Positions 8,700 through 18,126 of a stretch of DNA of 64,000 nucleotides are shown one piece after another. A program made the translations under genes and the position numbers. How positions within the stretch are numbered: position 1 is the first letter of the stretch; each line of letters begins with the position of its first letter. Origin of the DNA: G963665085 sp963665085 (GTDB taxonomy: Bacteria; Bacteroidota; Bacteroidia; Bacteroidales; JAAAOM01). The notes under the pieces were generated by a model, which worked only from the letters and a program-made list of their open reading frames with translations, did no database searches and was not told the origin of the DNA. The stretch lies in assembly GCA_963665085.2 (NCBI GenBank), contig CAXXXS010000001.1, forward strand, positions 4,960,001 through 5,024,000, read 5' to 3'.

Positions 8700-9812
8700 A
8701 TGAAGGAAAAACAAAGCAATATGCAGGATGCGATATATAAAAACCTGCAAGAAAATAAGAATTATGCGTACGAAATCAGGGTTGAAAGTAACTCTGGACA
8801 CATACTGATTGTACCTCGCACAAACAATATCGAAGCTTTTACTGAAAATATTGAATCGGCAAAGGATATAGCCCGACAGGAAGGCAAAAATATCAAAGTC
8901 TGTATTTATAGGGGAATGAGCCCAAAAGCCGGAAAGGTAGAAGAATACCCCATTACACTTAGCGAAAACAAGACGAATAATTCTTCTAACCAATCTCAAA
9001 TAGAACAAGCTATTGAAAGTGCCTTGCAAAAACATAAAATGACAGGTAATAACAACTTTATGGGCAACCTTGATGGAATAAGTCAATTGTTCGGGGCTTT
9101 AACAGGCATAGAAACAGACAAAGAGAATACGAGCAACACTTTTAATGGATTGGCAGGATTATTAGGAGCAGTAAACAACGCCCGTCACGAAAATACCCTG
9201 ATGCAGTTTGAAAAGAAACTGAATGATTACAAACAGGAAACGCTTATCGAAACACTTCAAAAGCAAGTCAAAGAGCTCGCTATTGAAAGGGATACTTTAA
9301 AAGAGCAGAATACAAAACTTGAAAAAGCCAATAGTGAGTATGTTTCAGAAATATCAGACCTTGAAACCCGATTGGCAGGCTATTCAAATACCGAAATCAT
9401 AAAGCGAGTGGCTACAGGTGTATTGTCTGGCATCGGAAGTAAATTGCTTGCAGGAAGCCCTAAAGCAGCCGAATTATTAGGCTTAACCAAACATGAATTA
9501 CAAAGTGCATTAGGCTTTATTGAGGAAGAAGCATCAAATAGTCAAAGTCATACTCCGGAAGCCAATGTGCAAGTAGAAGAACTTCATCCACCGCAAACAG
9601 AACAACAAAAGCAGCTTTTTAAAGCGATTGACGATACAGCCAACGCATTAAAACAGGGTGATATCAATTTTGCCTATTACATGATTACCATAATCGGCAA
9701 CTGCATGGATAGCCAGGAACTGACTGAAAGTATGGTTCATCATCTGGAAGAAGAAAAACAAAGGATGAATATGGAAAATGAGATGCAGAATACCTCTGAG
9801 GAAGAACAATAG
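8700..9812 (+). CDS. Coiled-coil protein upstream of primase
   Basis: 370 aa, no signal peptide. Residues about 1-85 look like a small alpha/beta domain (YEIRVESNSGHILIV, VCIYRGMS). Residues about 175-235 are a strong coiled coil rich in Lys/Glu/Leu heptads (LIETLQKQVKELAIERD, LEKANSEYVSEISDLETRL). A Gly/Ala-rich stretch (GVLSGIGSKLLAG) follows, and the C-terminus is polar and helical. It ends 37 bases before the primase-helicase gene, so it is probably cotranscribed and may help replication of the element. I do not recognise the family. Confidence 0.6.
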   Translation: MKEKQSNMQDAIYKNLQENKNYAYEIRVESNSGHILIVPRTNNIEAFTENIESAKDIARQEGKNIKVCIYRGMSPKAGKVEEYPITLSENKTNNSSNQSQIEQAIESALQKHKMTGNNNFMGNLDGISQLFGALTGIETDKENTSNTFNGLAGLLGAVNNARHENTLMQFEKKLNDYKQETLIETLQKQVKELAIERDTLKEQNTKLEKANSEYVSEISDLETRLAGYSNTEIIKRVATGVLSGIGSKLLAGSPKAAELLGLTKHELQSALGFIEEEASNSQSHTPEANVQVEELHPPQTEQQKQLFKAIDDTANALKQGDINFAYYMITIIGNCMDSQELTESMVHHLEEEKQRMNMENEMQNTSEEEQ

Positions 9813-9849
9813 GGTTTGAATAGCCTGTTTATGGCACAATGAAAAACAA

Positions 9850-12552
9850 ATGCAGACAATCGAAAAAGTAAAACAAATTGATATCAAAGCCCTTATTGAA
9901 AAGGAAACAGGCATACATTTCAACAAAGCCAATCAACTTGAAAAATGCCCCTTTTGTGGAAGTGGTCAAGGGACAAACCATTCTCCGGCTTTTAGTGTGA
10001 ACACCCGCAAAAACTATTTCAAATGCTTTTCGTGTGGTTCCGGTGGTTCTGCAATTGATTTTGTCATGCTACTCAATAATGGATGGAATGAACATAAAGC
10101 CATTAAATATTTACAGGAAGATTATCTGGGCATACGAGACGTGTTTAAACCGTCATCTCAAACTAAAACATCTGCGTTTGATAAAATGCTCTTTGCCATC
10201 CGAAATAACCCATTAACAAAGGCAAGTGAATATCTTAAATCAAGGGGAATTGATGTAGAATCCTTACCACAAGGAAGTTATTGGTATGATTCTTTATCCA
10301 ATGCCATTGTGTTTACTGATACGAATAATCAGCTTATCAATCGAAGGATGATTAATCCTGAAAAAGGTAAGCCTAAAGCCAAAAATAACGGAACATTGAA
10401 CGAGAGCATTTATGATAAAATGTTCTTTCCTGACTTTGATGTGGTTTTCTTGCAAGAGGGTGTTATTAATGCTTTATCCATGGTTGGATGTTCATCTATT
10501 GCCTTGTTTTCAACTGAAAACAAGATAAAAGAGCCAAAAGTATTACTACCATATCTTCAGGGAAAGAAAGTGGTTTTGGCAATGGATAACGATGATGCAG
10601 GAAACAAATGTGCAGACTATTACAAAGATTTTATTCTTTCTTGTCGGTTTGATATGCAATCCTTACGAAGATTGATATTGCCGGAGAAAAAGGATGCCAA
10701 TGATTTGTTACAGGAAAAGTCATTAATCAGCTATCTTCAAAACACAGACAATTACCAGTTACTCTGGGAAGATGTTGTTACCAAGTCAATTCCTTTAAAC
10801 AGCGAAGACAAACAGGCAGATAATGAAGAGTATTATTTCTTTGTGGAAAATGGCTGTTATTATATGAAGGAAACCATTAAAGGAAAGCCAATTGTTAAAA
10901 AGCTTTCTAATTTTCTAATGGAATCGGTTTATCACTTGATGGATGGCACGAAGGAAAGTAGGCGTCTGGTCAAATTTCAACGTAATACTGGGGAAATTAC
11001 TGTTAATGAGATAATGAGTTCCGAATTGAACCTGGACAGGTTTAAAAAGGTCATCCGAAGCATATCAAGCCGTGGTTTAACCTTCTTTGGTAACACTCAT
11101 CAACTGGATAATATCTTAACCTTTCTGTATGACCGTGAGAAAAACGCCATTGCCATTAATCAATTGGGGTATCAAAGTGAACACCATGCTTATTGTTTTG
11201 CTGATGCTGTGATAGACAAAGATAATATCATTACATATCCTGATAAGTTAGGTATTGTCAATACGGATTTCACATCACTTTATTTGCCTCCATTTGCCTA
11301 TACCAACTTGAATGATAAAAGCTATTCTGCTGAGCGTAGGTTTGCATACAAAGCCGGAAATCTTGATTTCAATTCATGGGCTGAGCTTATCTATAAGGCC
11401 TATGGTTTAAACGGGGCGGTGGGGATTTCGTTTGTCATACTGGCGTTGTACCGTGATATTATTCTTGATATAACAGGCTTCTTCCCATTTTTATTCCTGT
11501 TTGGTGACCAAGGAGCCGGTAAATCCAATTTTGTAAATTTCTTTATGCACCTGTTTGGTGAACCAAATCATGGAATATCCTTGCTAAACTCCACGGACAA
11601 AGGTTTTTCACGCTCATTAACTCAACGCAGTAATGCTTTATACTATCTCAAAGAATATACCAATGCTATTGATAAAAAGACGGTTGATGTATTTAAAACA
11701 GGTTATGATGGAGAGCTGTACACCATGGCACAAAAGAGCAACGATAATAAAACCACAACACTTGAAATTAGCTCTGCCTGTATGGTAGATGGGAATGAAC
11801 TGCCCACTTCTGAAGCAGCTTTATTTGCCCGTATGATTGTATTGCATTTTGAGGGTAATAAGTTTTCTGATGAAACCACAGAAGCCTATAAAACCTTACA
11901 AAAAGAGAAAGAGCATGGATTTTGCAATATCACACGTGAACTCTTTAAATACCGCAGCTATTTTGAAAAGCAATTTAAAAAGGTGTTTAATGAGGTTTTT
12001 CAACAGGTTAAATCGGTTATAAATGCAGAAACAGAACTGGCAGACCGACAAATAAGACATATAGCCCTATTGTTGACTCCGGTTAAACTCCTTCATGGTA
12101 AATTAGCTTTTCCATTTGATTTAGATACGTACCAGGATGCAGTTATCGAAAACGCAAAGATGCAAGATGAAATGGCAAGTGACTTAAAAGATGTATCCAT
12201 CTTTTGGAGTGCTATTGCCTATAAGGTTGCAGACCCTTATGGTGATATACGTAAAGACATCCACTACGTGAAAGACCCAATAAAGAAAATACTCTACATC
12301 AAATACAAACTACTTTATCCTTGCTATTGCGACTATGTGAATAAAAATAAGCTGCATTTTCTTGAAATGAACTCTTTAAGGGAATTGTTAACGGCAAAGG
12401 GTAATAAATCATTTATCCCCAACAGTTCACAAAAAAGCCGTAGAGTAAAATGCTATACGCATAGTGTGTTAGGCTCCAGTTATATGTTTAAATACGAGGA
12501 TGCCGAAACAACAAATGGAATTGTCATTGATGGTGTGGAGCTGGCAATTTGA
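9850..12552 (+). CDS. CHC2 zinc-finger primase with Toprim and helicase/ATPase domains
   Basis: 900 aa replication protein. N-terminal CHC2 zinc ribbon: CPFCGSG then FKCFSCGSGG (about residues 36-68). Toprim domain follows: VVFLQEGVINALSM (catalytic Glu) and VVLAMDNDDAGNK (DxD-type metal site) at about 200-255. The C-terminal half holds a P-loop, FLFGDQGAGKSNFVNFF (about 553-570), of a D5/DUF927-like ATPase or helicase. Such fusions prime and unwind DNA for replication of plasmids, phages and integrative elements. The following 335-base gap contains an iteron array that could be its origin. Fully open and apparently intact. Confidence 0.88.
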   Translation: MQTIEKVKQIDIKALIEKETGIHFNKANQLEKCPFCGSGQGTNHSPAFSVNTRKNYFKCFSCGSGGSAIDFVMLLNNGWNEHKAIKYLQEDYLGIRDVFKPSSQTKTSAFDKMLFAIRNNPLTKASEYLKSRGIDVESLPQGSYWYDSLSNAIVFTDTNNQLINRRMINPEKGKPKAKNNGTLNESIYDKMFFPDFDVVFLQEGVINALSMVGCSSIALFSTENKIKEPKVLLPYLQGKKVVLAMDNDDAGNKCADYYKDFILSCRFDMQSLRRLILPEKKDANDLLQEKSLISYLQNTDNYQLLWEDVVTKSIPLNSEDKQADNEEYYFFVENGCYYMKETIKGKPIVKKLSNFLMESVYHLMDGTKESRRLVKFQRNTGEITVNEIMSSELNLDRFKKVIRSISSRGLTFFGNTHQLDNILTFLYDREKNAIAINQLGYQSEHHAYCFADAVIDKDNIITYPDKLGIVNTDFTSLYLPPFAYTNLNDKSYSAERRFAYKAGNLDFNSWAELIYKAYGLNGAVGISFVILALYRDIILDITGFFPFLFLFGDQGAGKSNFVNFFMHLFGEPNHGISLLNSTDKGFSRSLTQRSNALYYLKEYTNAIDKKTVDVFKTGYDGELYTMAQKSNDNKTTTLEISSACMVDGNELPTSEAALFARMIVLHFEGNKFSDETTEAYKTLQKEKEHGFCNITRELFKYRSYFEKQFKKVFNEVFQQVKSVINAETELADRQIRHIALLLTPVKLLHGKLAFPFDLDTYQDAVIENAKMQDEMASDLKDVSIFWSAIAYKVADPYGDIRKDIHYVKDPIKKILYIKYKLLYPCYCDYVNKNKLHFLEMNSLRELLTAKGNKSFIPNSSQKSRRVKCYTHSVLGSSYMFKYEDAETTNGIVIDGVELAI

Positions 12553-12887
12553 TATCGTTTCGCATTTTTTTCTTTATAGGGTACTTTATGGTATCCTTTT
12601 TTTATGCTCAAAAATTCAACTAAAAGGAAATAGGTGTTTTTTATAGTAAATGAAGTAAATAATGTAAATCAAATACAGTAACTTATTTATTAGTAAGGTT
12701 TTAAATATTTACTTCACATTTACTTGATTTACTTTACCACTAAGTTTGATAGTTTATTGTCCTGAAATTATGAAGTAATTGAGTGTTGATATCCATAAAC
12801 ACCTTTCAATACCGCAGTTTAAGCAGATGTAAGGAAGAAATAGTTATCTTGCATTGAATATTTTACTCAATCTAAAAAATTAAAAGA
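12553..12887. other. Intergenic region holding a candidate origin
   Basis: 335 bases without a gene between the primase-helicase and HU. It holds three direct GTAAAT hexamers and three inverted ones (annotated separately) in very AT-rich sequence. A typical ribosome-binding leader (AAATTAAAAGAATG) precedes HU. Confidence 0.4.
12646..12732. repeat. Iteron-like dyad: GTAAAT x3 in 9-bp phase and ATTTAC x3
   Basis: GTAAAT starts at 12646, 12655 and 12664, exactly 9 bases apart. The reverse complement ATTTAC starts at 12707, 12718 and 12727. The block is AT-rich and lies directly downstream of the primase-helicase gene. Iterons in this position are typical of replication origins. Related 9-bp arrays recur at 32941-32964 and 45292-45315. 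Confidence 0.55.
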
Positions 12888-13160
12888 ATGAATAAATCAG
12901 AATTAGTAAGTGCCATTGCAGAGGTAAGTGGCTTAACAAAAGCAGATTCAGAAAAAGCATTAAATGCAACAACAGAGGCAATCAAAAGTGCTTTAACTAA
13001 AGGCGAAAGCATTCAATTAATAGGATTTGGTACATTTTCTATCAGCGAACGTTCGGCTCGTACAGGTAGAAATCCTCAGACAGGGAAAGAAATTCAGATT
13101 GCAGCAAAAAAGGTTGCTAAGTTTAAGCCAGGTAAGGCTTTGGATGAAGCTATTAATTAG
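12888..13160 (+). CDS. HU-family DNA-binding protein
   Basis: 90 aa, full length for HU. The sequence starts MNKSELVSAIAEVSGLTKAD and contains the hallmark GFGTFSISERSARTGRNPQT arm with the Pro intercalation site, then a C-terminal helix. HU bends DNA and assists recombination and replication; an element-borne copy next to the origin region suggests host-factor replacement or nucleoid-like control of the element. A strong terminator hairpin follows at 13171-13194. Confidence 0.95.
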   Translation: MNKSELVSAIAEVSGLTKADSEKALNATTEAIKSALTKGESIQLIGFGTFSISERSARTGRNPQTGKEIQIAAKKVAKFKPGKALDEAIN

Positions 13161-13170
13161 CTCAAAATAT

Positions 13171-13194
13171 AAAAGGAGGTTGAGCCTCCTTTTT
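13171..13194 (+). terminator. Intrinsic terminator after HU
   Basis: Inverted repeat AAAAGGAGG/CCTCCTTTT with a 5-base loop followed by T-rich DNA, 11 bases after the HU stop and just before the convergent DUF2200 gene. It can serve both strands. Confidence 0.7.
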
Positions 13195-13195
13195 G

Positions 13196-13546
13196 TCATT
13201 TCCTTAAGATTTTCTCCATTGCTTTTCCTTTTGCCAGTTCGTCAATCAATTTATCGAGATACCTGATATGCTGCATTAACTTATCCTCAATCTCTTCAAC
13301 TCGAACACCACAAACGACGCCTTTAATTTTTGAGACATTTGGATTTATTTTTGGTGCATACTTAAAGAAAGTATCAAAATCGGAATTATTCGATAAAATT
13401 TGAAATAGACTGTATTTATCATAGCCTGTGAGCCAGAAGATAATTTCATCCACTTCTTTCTGGGTCCTGCCTTTTCTTTCGGCTTTTTGAATATAAAGCG
13501 GATAGACTTTGGCAAAAGGCATCTTAAAGATTTTTATATTATCCAT
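13196..13546 (-). CDS. DUF2200-family protein
   Basis: 116 aa. The opening (IKIFKMPFAKVYPLYIQKAE) and the central WLTGYD match the DUF2200 family, small cytoplasmic proteins of unknown function found in many bacteria. The length is normal. It is the last gene of a minus-strand run that starts with hcp, although separate promoters are possible. It converges on HU across the shared terminator. Confidence 0.75.
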   Translation of the reverse strand: MDNIKIFKMPFAKVYPLYIQKAERKGRTQKEVDEIIFWLTGYDKYSLFQILSNNSDFDTFFKYAPKINPNVSKIKGVVCGVRVEEIEDKLMQHIRYLDKLIDELAKGKAMEKILRK

Positions 13547-13549
13547 TCT

Positions 13550-13906
13550 CTATCCTATTTCTTTACACATAACACAAGCACTCAAATCTTTTGAAATAGA
13601 ACAAAGCATGGGTGCTTTCAACTTAAATCCTTTATATACTTGTTCCTTAAAGGGCAGAAATATGGAGTCACGATTAACACCATCCTTTCGTCCCTTTTTA
13701 TAAACCATTATTGTACGGTTCTCTTTTGGAAGATTAGAGCTGTTGCTCAATTCCACAAAATCCTTTACATCTTCAATCTTATCAATATAATAGATTATTA
13801 CTTCTACTTCATTGTCTGTAGAATCAAGTTCGACTTTAATATCAGTTGGAAAATTTACAACCTTGATATGTTTAAACTTCTCAAGCTTTAATTTTGATAA
13901 TTCCAT
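13550..13906 (-). CDS. Hypothetical protein, 118 aa
   Basis: Begins MELSKLKLEKFKHIKVVNF, with no signal peptide and alternating strands in the first half. It ends with a short cysteine motif, CVMCKEIG, that could bind metal. The start is 18 bases beyond the end of the DUF438 gene and the stop is 3 bases before the DUF2200 start, so the genes are probably one operon. I do not recognise the family. Confidence 0.55.
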   Translation of the reverse strand: MELSKLKLEKFKHIKVVNFPTDIKVELDSTDNEVEVIIYYIDKIEDVKDFVELSNSSNLPKENRTIMVYKKGRKDGVNRDSIFLPFKEQVYKGFKLKAPMLCSISKDLSACVMCKEIG

Positions 13907-13924
13907 ATTTTAAAAGATTTAAGA

Positions 13925-15121
13925 TTACCAATCCAATAATCGCTTTTCCCCTTCCAAAGCCTTAATGCCCGAAATTTCCTGAGAGACTTCAATAACGCCT
14001 TTGTAGTTTCCATTTTCGTCACGAACAGCAAAATATTGAATAAGGATATATTCCCCTCGCATTTTAATCCAAAAATCAGCCTGGTCTTTTTCTCCACTTC
14101 TGAACGATTCTACAATTTGTTCAACTACATGAACACTTTCAGGCGGATGGCAGTTACTTACTTCACGCCCGATAATTGCAGTTGTTCGAGGAAAAATTCG
14201 TTTAGGTGGTGTTGAGAAATAGCAAACTTTGTTGTTTTCATCAACAAAAGTAATATCCACCGGAAGGTGATTAAAAATGAGTTTGATTTGCTCGATACTT
14301 ACTTTGCCCGTTCCAAGATTTACAAGGTTTCCTTCATAATCTGGTTTGAATTCTTTGTCCATCTTTAAATTAGGTTGAATAAATGGATAGCCCAGCTCAA
14401 AGCCTTCACGATTCATCTTTTCTAACTGGCTTTCGCTGATGGTTGATAATATGCAAGGAAAGAGAATACGCTCTTCCCTGAATTTAATGGCGTGCATATT
14501 AAAGAATATGTCGCCAACACATTTATTGAATATTTTTAGGTCTATATTTCCTACCTGTAATTGAGTAATAACGGATTTAATATTTCTGCGAATATCATCG
14601 TGAAATGACCACATAATCTGTAAACAGCGATAGTCCGGCCATGTTTCTTCAATGATTGGGAATAGCACATTCTCCTTAATTGTATAGTGCTTTGCAAATA
14701 CTTCGAGTTGAGTAAACAGTTCTATAAGTTTTTTATGCAGATCAGTATTGTCGGTTTCCTTCACAAATTGCTTAAAAAAAGGACGGATTTTATCCAAAAG
14801 CACCTCCATTTCATGGTTATTCTGTTCTAGCACACCAAGAAATGAATCCGGTTTGGGTTCAACTCTTACAAAATCACGTATAGGAACATGGAAAATATTA
14901 AGGACTTTATTTGTCAGCACTTTTATATCCTCCATCTTGTGCCCTTGTTTTATAATCTCGTCAAAGAGGTTTATAAAATCAGTAGGTATTACCGTAGGAA
15001 TAAAATCCTTGTTATCAACTATAAACGAATGAGCATTACCGGTTTCTAAAATTAATTTAGAAACCTCAAGCAGTTTTTCTACCCTTGCCTGTTTTGTATT
15101 TGTGAATTCCGACATAAGCAT
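13925..15121 (-). CDS. DUF438-hemerythrin-PAS protein (first copy)
   Basis: 398 aa. Order: DUF438-like helical domain (about 15-90), hemerythrin-like HHE domain (about 100-270), and a C-terminal PAS domain (about 285-395) with VDITFVDENNKVCYFS and the linker CHPPESVHVVEQI. Candidate di-iron ligands are the His residues in NNHEME, FAKHYTIKENVLFP, SFHDDIRR and NMHAIKFREER. Such proteins occur with hybrid cluster protein and are suspected to sense or handle NO or O2; no biochemical role is established here. It is in a minus-strand cluster downstream of hcp and a cupin. A paralogue is at 18638-19891. Confidence 0.85.
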   Translation of the reverse strand: MLMSEFTNTKQARVEKLLEVSKLILETGNAHSFIVDNKDFIPTVIPTDFINLFDEIIKQGHKMEDIKVLTNKVLNIFHVPIRDFVRVEPKPDSFLGVLEQNNHEMEVLLDKIRPFFKQFVKETDNTDLHKKLIELFTQLEVFAKHYTIKENVLFPIIEETWPDYRCLQIMWSFHDDIRRNIKSVITQLQVGNIDLKIFNKCVGDIFFNMHAIKFREERILFPCILSTISESQLEKMNREGFELGYPFIQPNLKMDKEFKPDYEGNLVNLGTGKVSIEQIKLIFNHLPVDITFVDENNKVCYFSTPPKRIFPRTTAIIGREVSNCHPPESVHVVEQIVESFRSGEKDQADFWIKMRGEYILIQYFAVRDENGNYKGVIEVSQEISGIKALEGEKRLLDW

Positions 15122-15165
15122 CTGTTTTAATTACCTTCAATAATAAAATTAACAGCAAATCCCAA

Positions 15166-15477
15166 TTAAGGTTTCTGTTTAATTACCAGAAGCTTCAAAA
15201 GTTCGTCAAAAGGATTTTGCCATGTTCTGTCCAAGTTCTTTTTCACGGCAATAACATCTCCTTTCAAGGCATTGGTAATTTCATCTGCGATAGTGATTTT
15301 CCCTCTGCCTGAAATAACATAAAAAACAACATCAACAGGGAGTGCATGTGCCGGAACCAAACCATTTTTTAAAATGTGTAATTCAACAATATCATTGTTA
15401 TCTGTTTCTGCCAATAGGTAGCCATACGCTTGCTCTGTTTTCAGTACTGCACTTTTCTCGTAATAAGGATAAATCAT
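15166..15477 (-). CDS. Cupin-domain protein (first copy)
   Basis: 103 aa single-domain cupin. The first motif reads HALPVDVVFYVISGRG (about 61-76) and the second is the weak KGDVIAVKKNLDRTWQNP. The full set of His ligands is not present, so metal binding is uncertain. Similar in length and motif to the cupin at 25230-25568. It lies between hcp and the DUF438 protein in the same direction, which suggests an accessory role in the nitrogen-oxide response. Confidence 0.75.
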   Translation of the reverse strand: MIYPYYEKSAVLKTEQAYGYLLAETDNNDIVELHILKNGLVPAHALPVDVVFYVISGRGKITIADEITNALKGDVIAVKKNLDRTWQNPFDELLKLLVIKQKP

Positions 15478-15534
15478 CGTTTAAATCTTGAAATTGATAA
15501 TAAAATTTACGATTAAAATTTTATTAGATAAAAG

Positions 15535-15566
15535 AAACGCTGCAAAATATCTCTTTTGCAGCGTTT
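15535..15566 (-). terminator. Intrinsic terminator downstream of hcp
   Basis: Perfect 13-bp inverted repeat AAACGCTGCAAAA/TTTTGCAGCGTTT with a 6-base loop, 21 bases after the hcp stop and T-rich on the minus strand. It separates hcp from the cupin gene. Confidence 0.75.
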
Positions 15567-15586
15567 AAAAATGAGTATGTTTTATA

Positions 15587-17230
15587 TTAAGCCAAATGAA
15601 GTTTCAAATCTTCTTCAACAGTTCCAATTCCTGCAATCCCAAAGTTCTCAACTAAAACATTTGCAACATTTGGAGAAAGGAAAGCTGGTAATGTTGGCCC
15701 CAGGTGAATATTTTTCACACCTAAGTGTAAAAGAGCTAATAATACAATCACAGCCTTTTGCTCGTACCATGCAATGTTATATGCAATTGGCAGTTCGTTA
15801 ATGTCATTCAATTCAAATACTTCTTTTAGTTTAAGAGCAACAACAGCCAAAGAATATGAATCGTTACATTGTCCTGCATCCAATACACGAGGAATACCTC
15901 CTATATCACCCAATGGTAACTTGTTGTAACGATATTTCGCACATCCTGCTGTAAGAATAACAGTATCTTGTGGTAACTGGTCTGCAAAATCAGTATAGTA
16001 TTCACGTCCTTTCATTCTACCATCACATCCTGCCATTACAAGGAATTTCTTAATTGCACCAGTTTTAACAGCATCAACTACTTTGTCTGCTAATTGTAAT
16101 ACCTGATTGTGTGCAAATCCACCAATAATTTCTCCTGTTTCAATCTCGGTCGGAGCAGGTAATTTCTTAGCATGTTCAATGATTGCAGAAAAATCTTTTG
16201 GTTGTCCGTCTTGTCTGTCAGGAATATGAGTACAACCATCGAAACCTGATGCACCAGTTGTATAAACTCTGTCTTTGTAGCTATCCTTTGGAGGAACAAT
16301 ACAGTTAGTCGTGAATAGAATTGCACCGTTAAATGATTCAAATTCTTCTTTTTGTTTCCACCATGCGTTACCGTAATTTCCTACAAAGTGTTCGTACTTT
16401 TTAAATGCAGGGTAATAGTGAGCTGGTAACATTTCGCTGTGTGTGTAAACATCAACTCCGGTTCCATCGGTTTGCTTTAACAGCTCTTCCATATCTTTCA
16501 GGTCGTGACCGCTAATAAGGATAGCCGGATTATTACGAACACCAATATTTACTTTTGTAATTTCAGGATTTCCATAAGATTCGGTATTTGCTTTGTCTAA
16601 TAAAGCCATCACATTTACTCCATACTCACCGCATTCCAAAGTTAAGCCAACCAATTCATCAACTGTAATATCAGTTCGGGTAGTGGCAACTAATGCCTTG
16701 TGCATAAATGCAAATACTTTCTCGTCAGTATATCCTAAATTAAAAGCATGTTCGGCGTAAGCAGCCATCCCTTTTAATCCGTAGGTTAACAACTCTTTTA
16801 ATGAACGAATATCTTCGTTTTGTTCAGTTAAAATTCCAACAATCTCACTTTTTGCTTTAATTGCTTCTTCGCCCTCTGCAACCCAAGTCGCATTAGCCGG
16901 AAGGTTTGGGATTTCTACGCCTTTATCTTCCAGTTCTTTCTTTATAGCATCACGCACCTTAATACCTTCAATAATTTTATCGGTGATTTTATTATCATCG
17001 AAATTAGCGTTGGTAATGGTTACAAATAATGCTTCAAATACAAACTTGTCGGCTGTGTCAATTGCAACGGAATTTTTCTTAGCAATTTCAGTAACCAAGG
17101 ATACTCCTTTGGTGACATACACTAACAAATCCTGTAGGTTTGCCGTTGAATCTTCTTTTCCACAAACACCTTTGATGGTACAACCTTCTCCTTTTGCTGC
17201 TTCCTGACACTGATAACAAAACATGCTCAT
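15587..17230 (-). CDS. hcp: Hydroxylamine reductase / hybrid cluster protein (Hcp)
   Basis: 547 aa, normal length. The N-terminal cysteine motif reads MFCYQCQEAAKGEGCT and continues to GVCG, giving the first Fe-S cluster. Hybrid-cluster ligands are visible in ILISGHDLKDME, THSEMLPAHYYP, TTNCIVPP, LVMAGCDGR, LTAGCAKYRYNKL and LDAGQCNDSYS. The enzyme reduces hydroxylamine in vitro and acts in vivo as an NO reductase that protects against nitrosative stress. It is cytoplasmic. It is divergent from a Crp/Fnr regulator with a shared palindrome at 17299-17316. No Hcr reductase partner is seen nearby. Intact. Confidence 0.97.
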   Translation of the reverse strand: MSMFCYQCQEAAKGEGCTIKGVCGKEDSTANLQDLLVYVTKGVSLVTEIAKKNSVAIDTADKFVFEALFVTITNANFDDNKITDKIIEGIKVRDAIKKELEDKGVEIPNLPANATWVAEGEEAIKAKSEIVGILTEQNEDIRSLKELLTYGLKGMAAYAEHAFNLGYTDEKVFAFMHKALVATTRTDITVDELVGLTLECGEYGVNVMALLDKANTESYGNPEITKVNIGVRNNPAILISGHDLKDMEELLKQTDGTGVDVYTHSEMLPAHYYPAFKKYEHFVGNYGNAWWKQKEEFESFNGAILFTTNCIVPPKDSYKDRVYTTGASGFDGCTHIPDRQDGQPKDFSAIIEHAKKLPAPTEIETGEIIGGFAHNQVLQLADKVVDAVKTGAIKKFLVMAGCDGRMKGREYYTDFADQLPQDTVILTAGCAKYRYNKLPLGDIGGIPRVLDAGQCNDSYSLAVVALKLKEVFELNDINELPIAYNIAWYEQKAVIVLLALLHLGVKNIHLGPTLPAFLSPNVANVLVENFGIAGIGTVEEDLKLHLA

Positions 17231-17298
17231 AATTTTATCTTTTTAAGTTTTTAATTTCAAATCAACGATACAAAGTTGTGGCATTTTGAGAGTAATAG

Positions 17299-17316
17299 CT
17301 GTAACATATGTTACAG
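17299..17316. promoter_or_regulatory. Palindromic Crp/Fnr-type (HcpR) operator
   Basis: CTGTAACATATGTTACAG is a perfect 18-bp palindrome in the 138-base divergent region between hcp and the regulator. The same sequence with one change is at 27918-27935, upstream of nrfHA. It is centred about 39 bases upstream of the likely start of the regulator transcript (TATTTTTG box at 17333-17340). Confidence 0.75.
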
Positions 17317-17332
17317 GAAGGATGTTTTTTTC

Positions 17333-17340
17333 TATTTTTG
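17333..17340 (+). promoter_or_regulatory. -7 box of the HcpR-like regulator promoter
   Basis: TATTTTTG matches TAnnTTTG, 28 bases before the ATG at 17369. No TTTG at -33; the palindrome occupies that area, as expected for an activated or autoregulated promoter. Confidence 0.5.
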
Positions 17341-17368
17341 TGCAAAATAATTTTCTAAGTCACAGTAT

Positions 17369-18124
17369 ATGGGAAATACAACAAGCGAAAAGAATTGTTT
17401 TAGTGAAAAATATATTCAGCCTTGTAATGATAAATGCAGTTTTTGCTTTTTAAATTATGTAGATGCGTTACAATCGAGCTACATTTTTAAGGATTTAAAA
17501 TCGGAAGAAATTGGCGAAATAATTAAGACAGTACATCATCAGGTAAAAACATATAAAAAAGATGAGTTGATAGCAAGCAGTGGAGATGTATGTAACAGTC
17601 TCAGAATAATCGTTAAAGGAGCTGCTGTTGGTGAAATGATGGATTTTCAGGGAAAGTCTTTGCGTATTGAAGAACTTCATGCTCCAGATACAATAGCTTC
17701 TGCATTCTTATTCGGTGAGGATAATACGCTACCTGTTGATGTAATTGCAGTTGAAGAAACCAAAATTTTGTTTATTCCACGACAAGACTTGATGAACTTA
17801 TTTTGTAATGAAAATACTGTGCTAAAAAACTATCTCGATATTATATCCAACCGGGCACAGAAACTCACAAAAAAGATTAAGTTATTAGGATTGCAATCCA
17901 TCAGAGGCAAATTTGCAATTTATCTGCTTGAACAGGTCAGACGAGAAGATAAAACGGAGTTTACGCTTAAAAATTCGCAAAGTGAACTTGCCAATATATT
18001 TGGTGTTTCACGCCCATCATTGGGAAGGGTAATACGTGAAATGCATAATGAGGGTATTATTGAAGCAGAGGGACGAAATATAAAAATTGTGGATAAAAAA
18101 GCCCTTTCGGGCTTATTAAAATAA
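17369..18124 (+). CDS. Crp/Fnr-family regulator of nitrosative stress (HcpR-like)
   Basis: 251 aa. The N-terminus carries four Cys (10, 19, 23, 26: NCF..., PCNDKCSFC), suggestive of an Fe-S cluster like FNR but in a different spacing. A cyclic-nucleotide-fold domain occupies about 35-150, a dimer helix about 150-185, and a C-terminal winged HTH about 185-245 (SQSELANIFGVSRPSLGRVI). It is divergent from hcp and shares the palindrome. Known HcpR proteins of Porphyromonas and other anaerobes activate hcp in response to NO or nitrite. I infer the same here, extended to nrfHA by the second site. Confidence 0.88.
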   Translation: MGNTTSEKNCFSEKYIQPCNDKCSFCFLNYVDALQSSYIFKDLKSEEIGEIIKTVHHQVKTYKKDELIASSGDVCNSLRIIVKGAAVGEMMDFQGKSLRIEELHAPDTIASAFLFGEDNTLPVDVIAVEETKILFIPRQDLMNLFCNENTVLKNYLDIISNRAQKLTKKIKLLGLQSIRGKFAIYLLEQVRREDKTEFTLKNSQSELANIFGVSRPSLGRVIREMHNEGIIEAEGRNIKIVDKKALSGLLK

Positions 18125-18126
18125 AA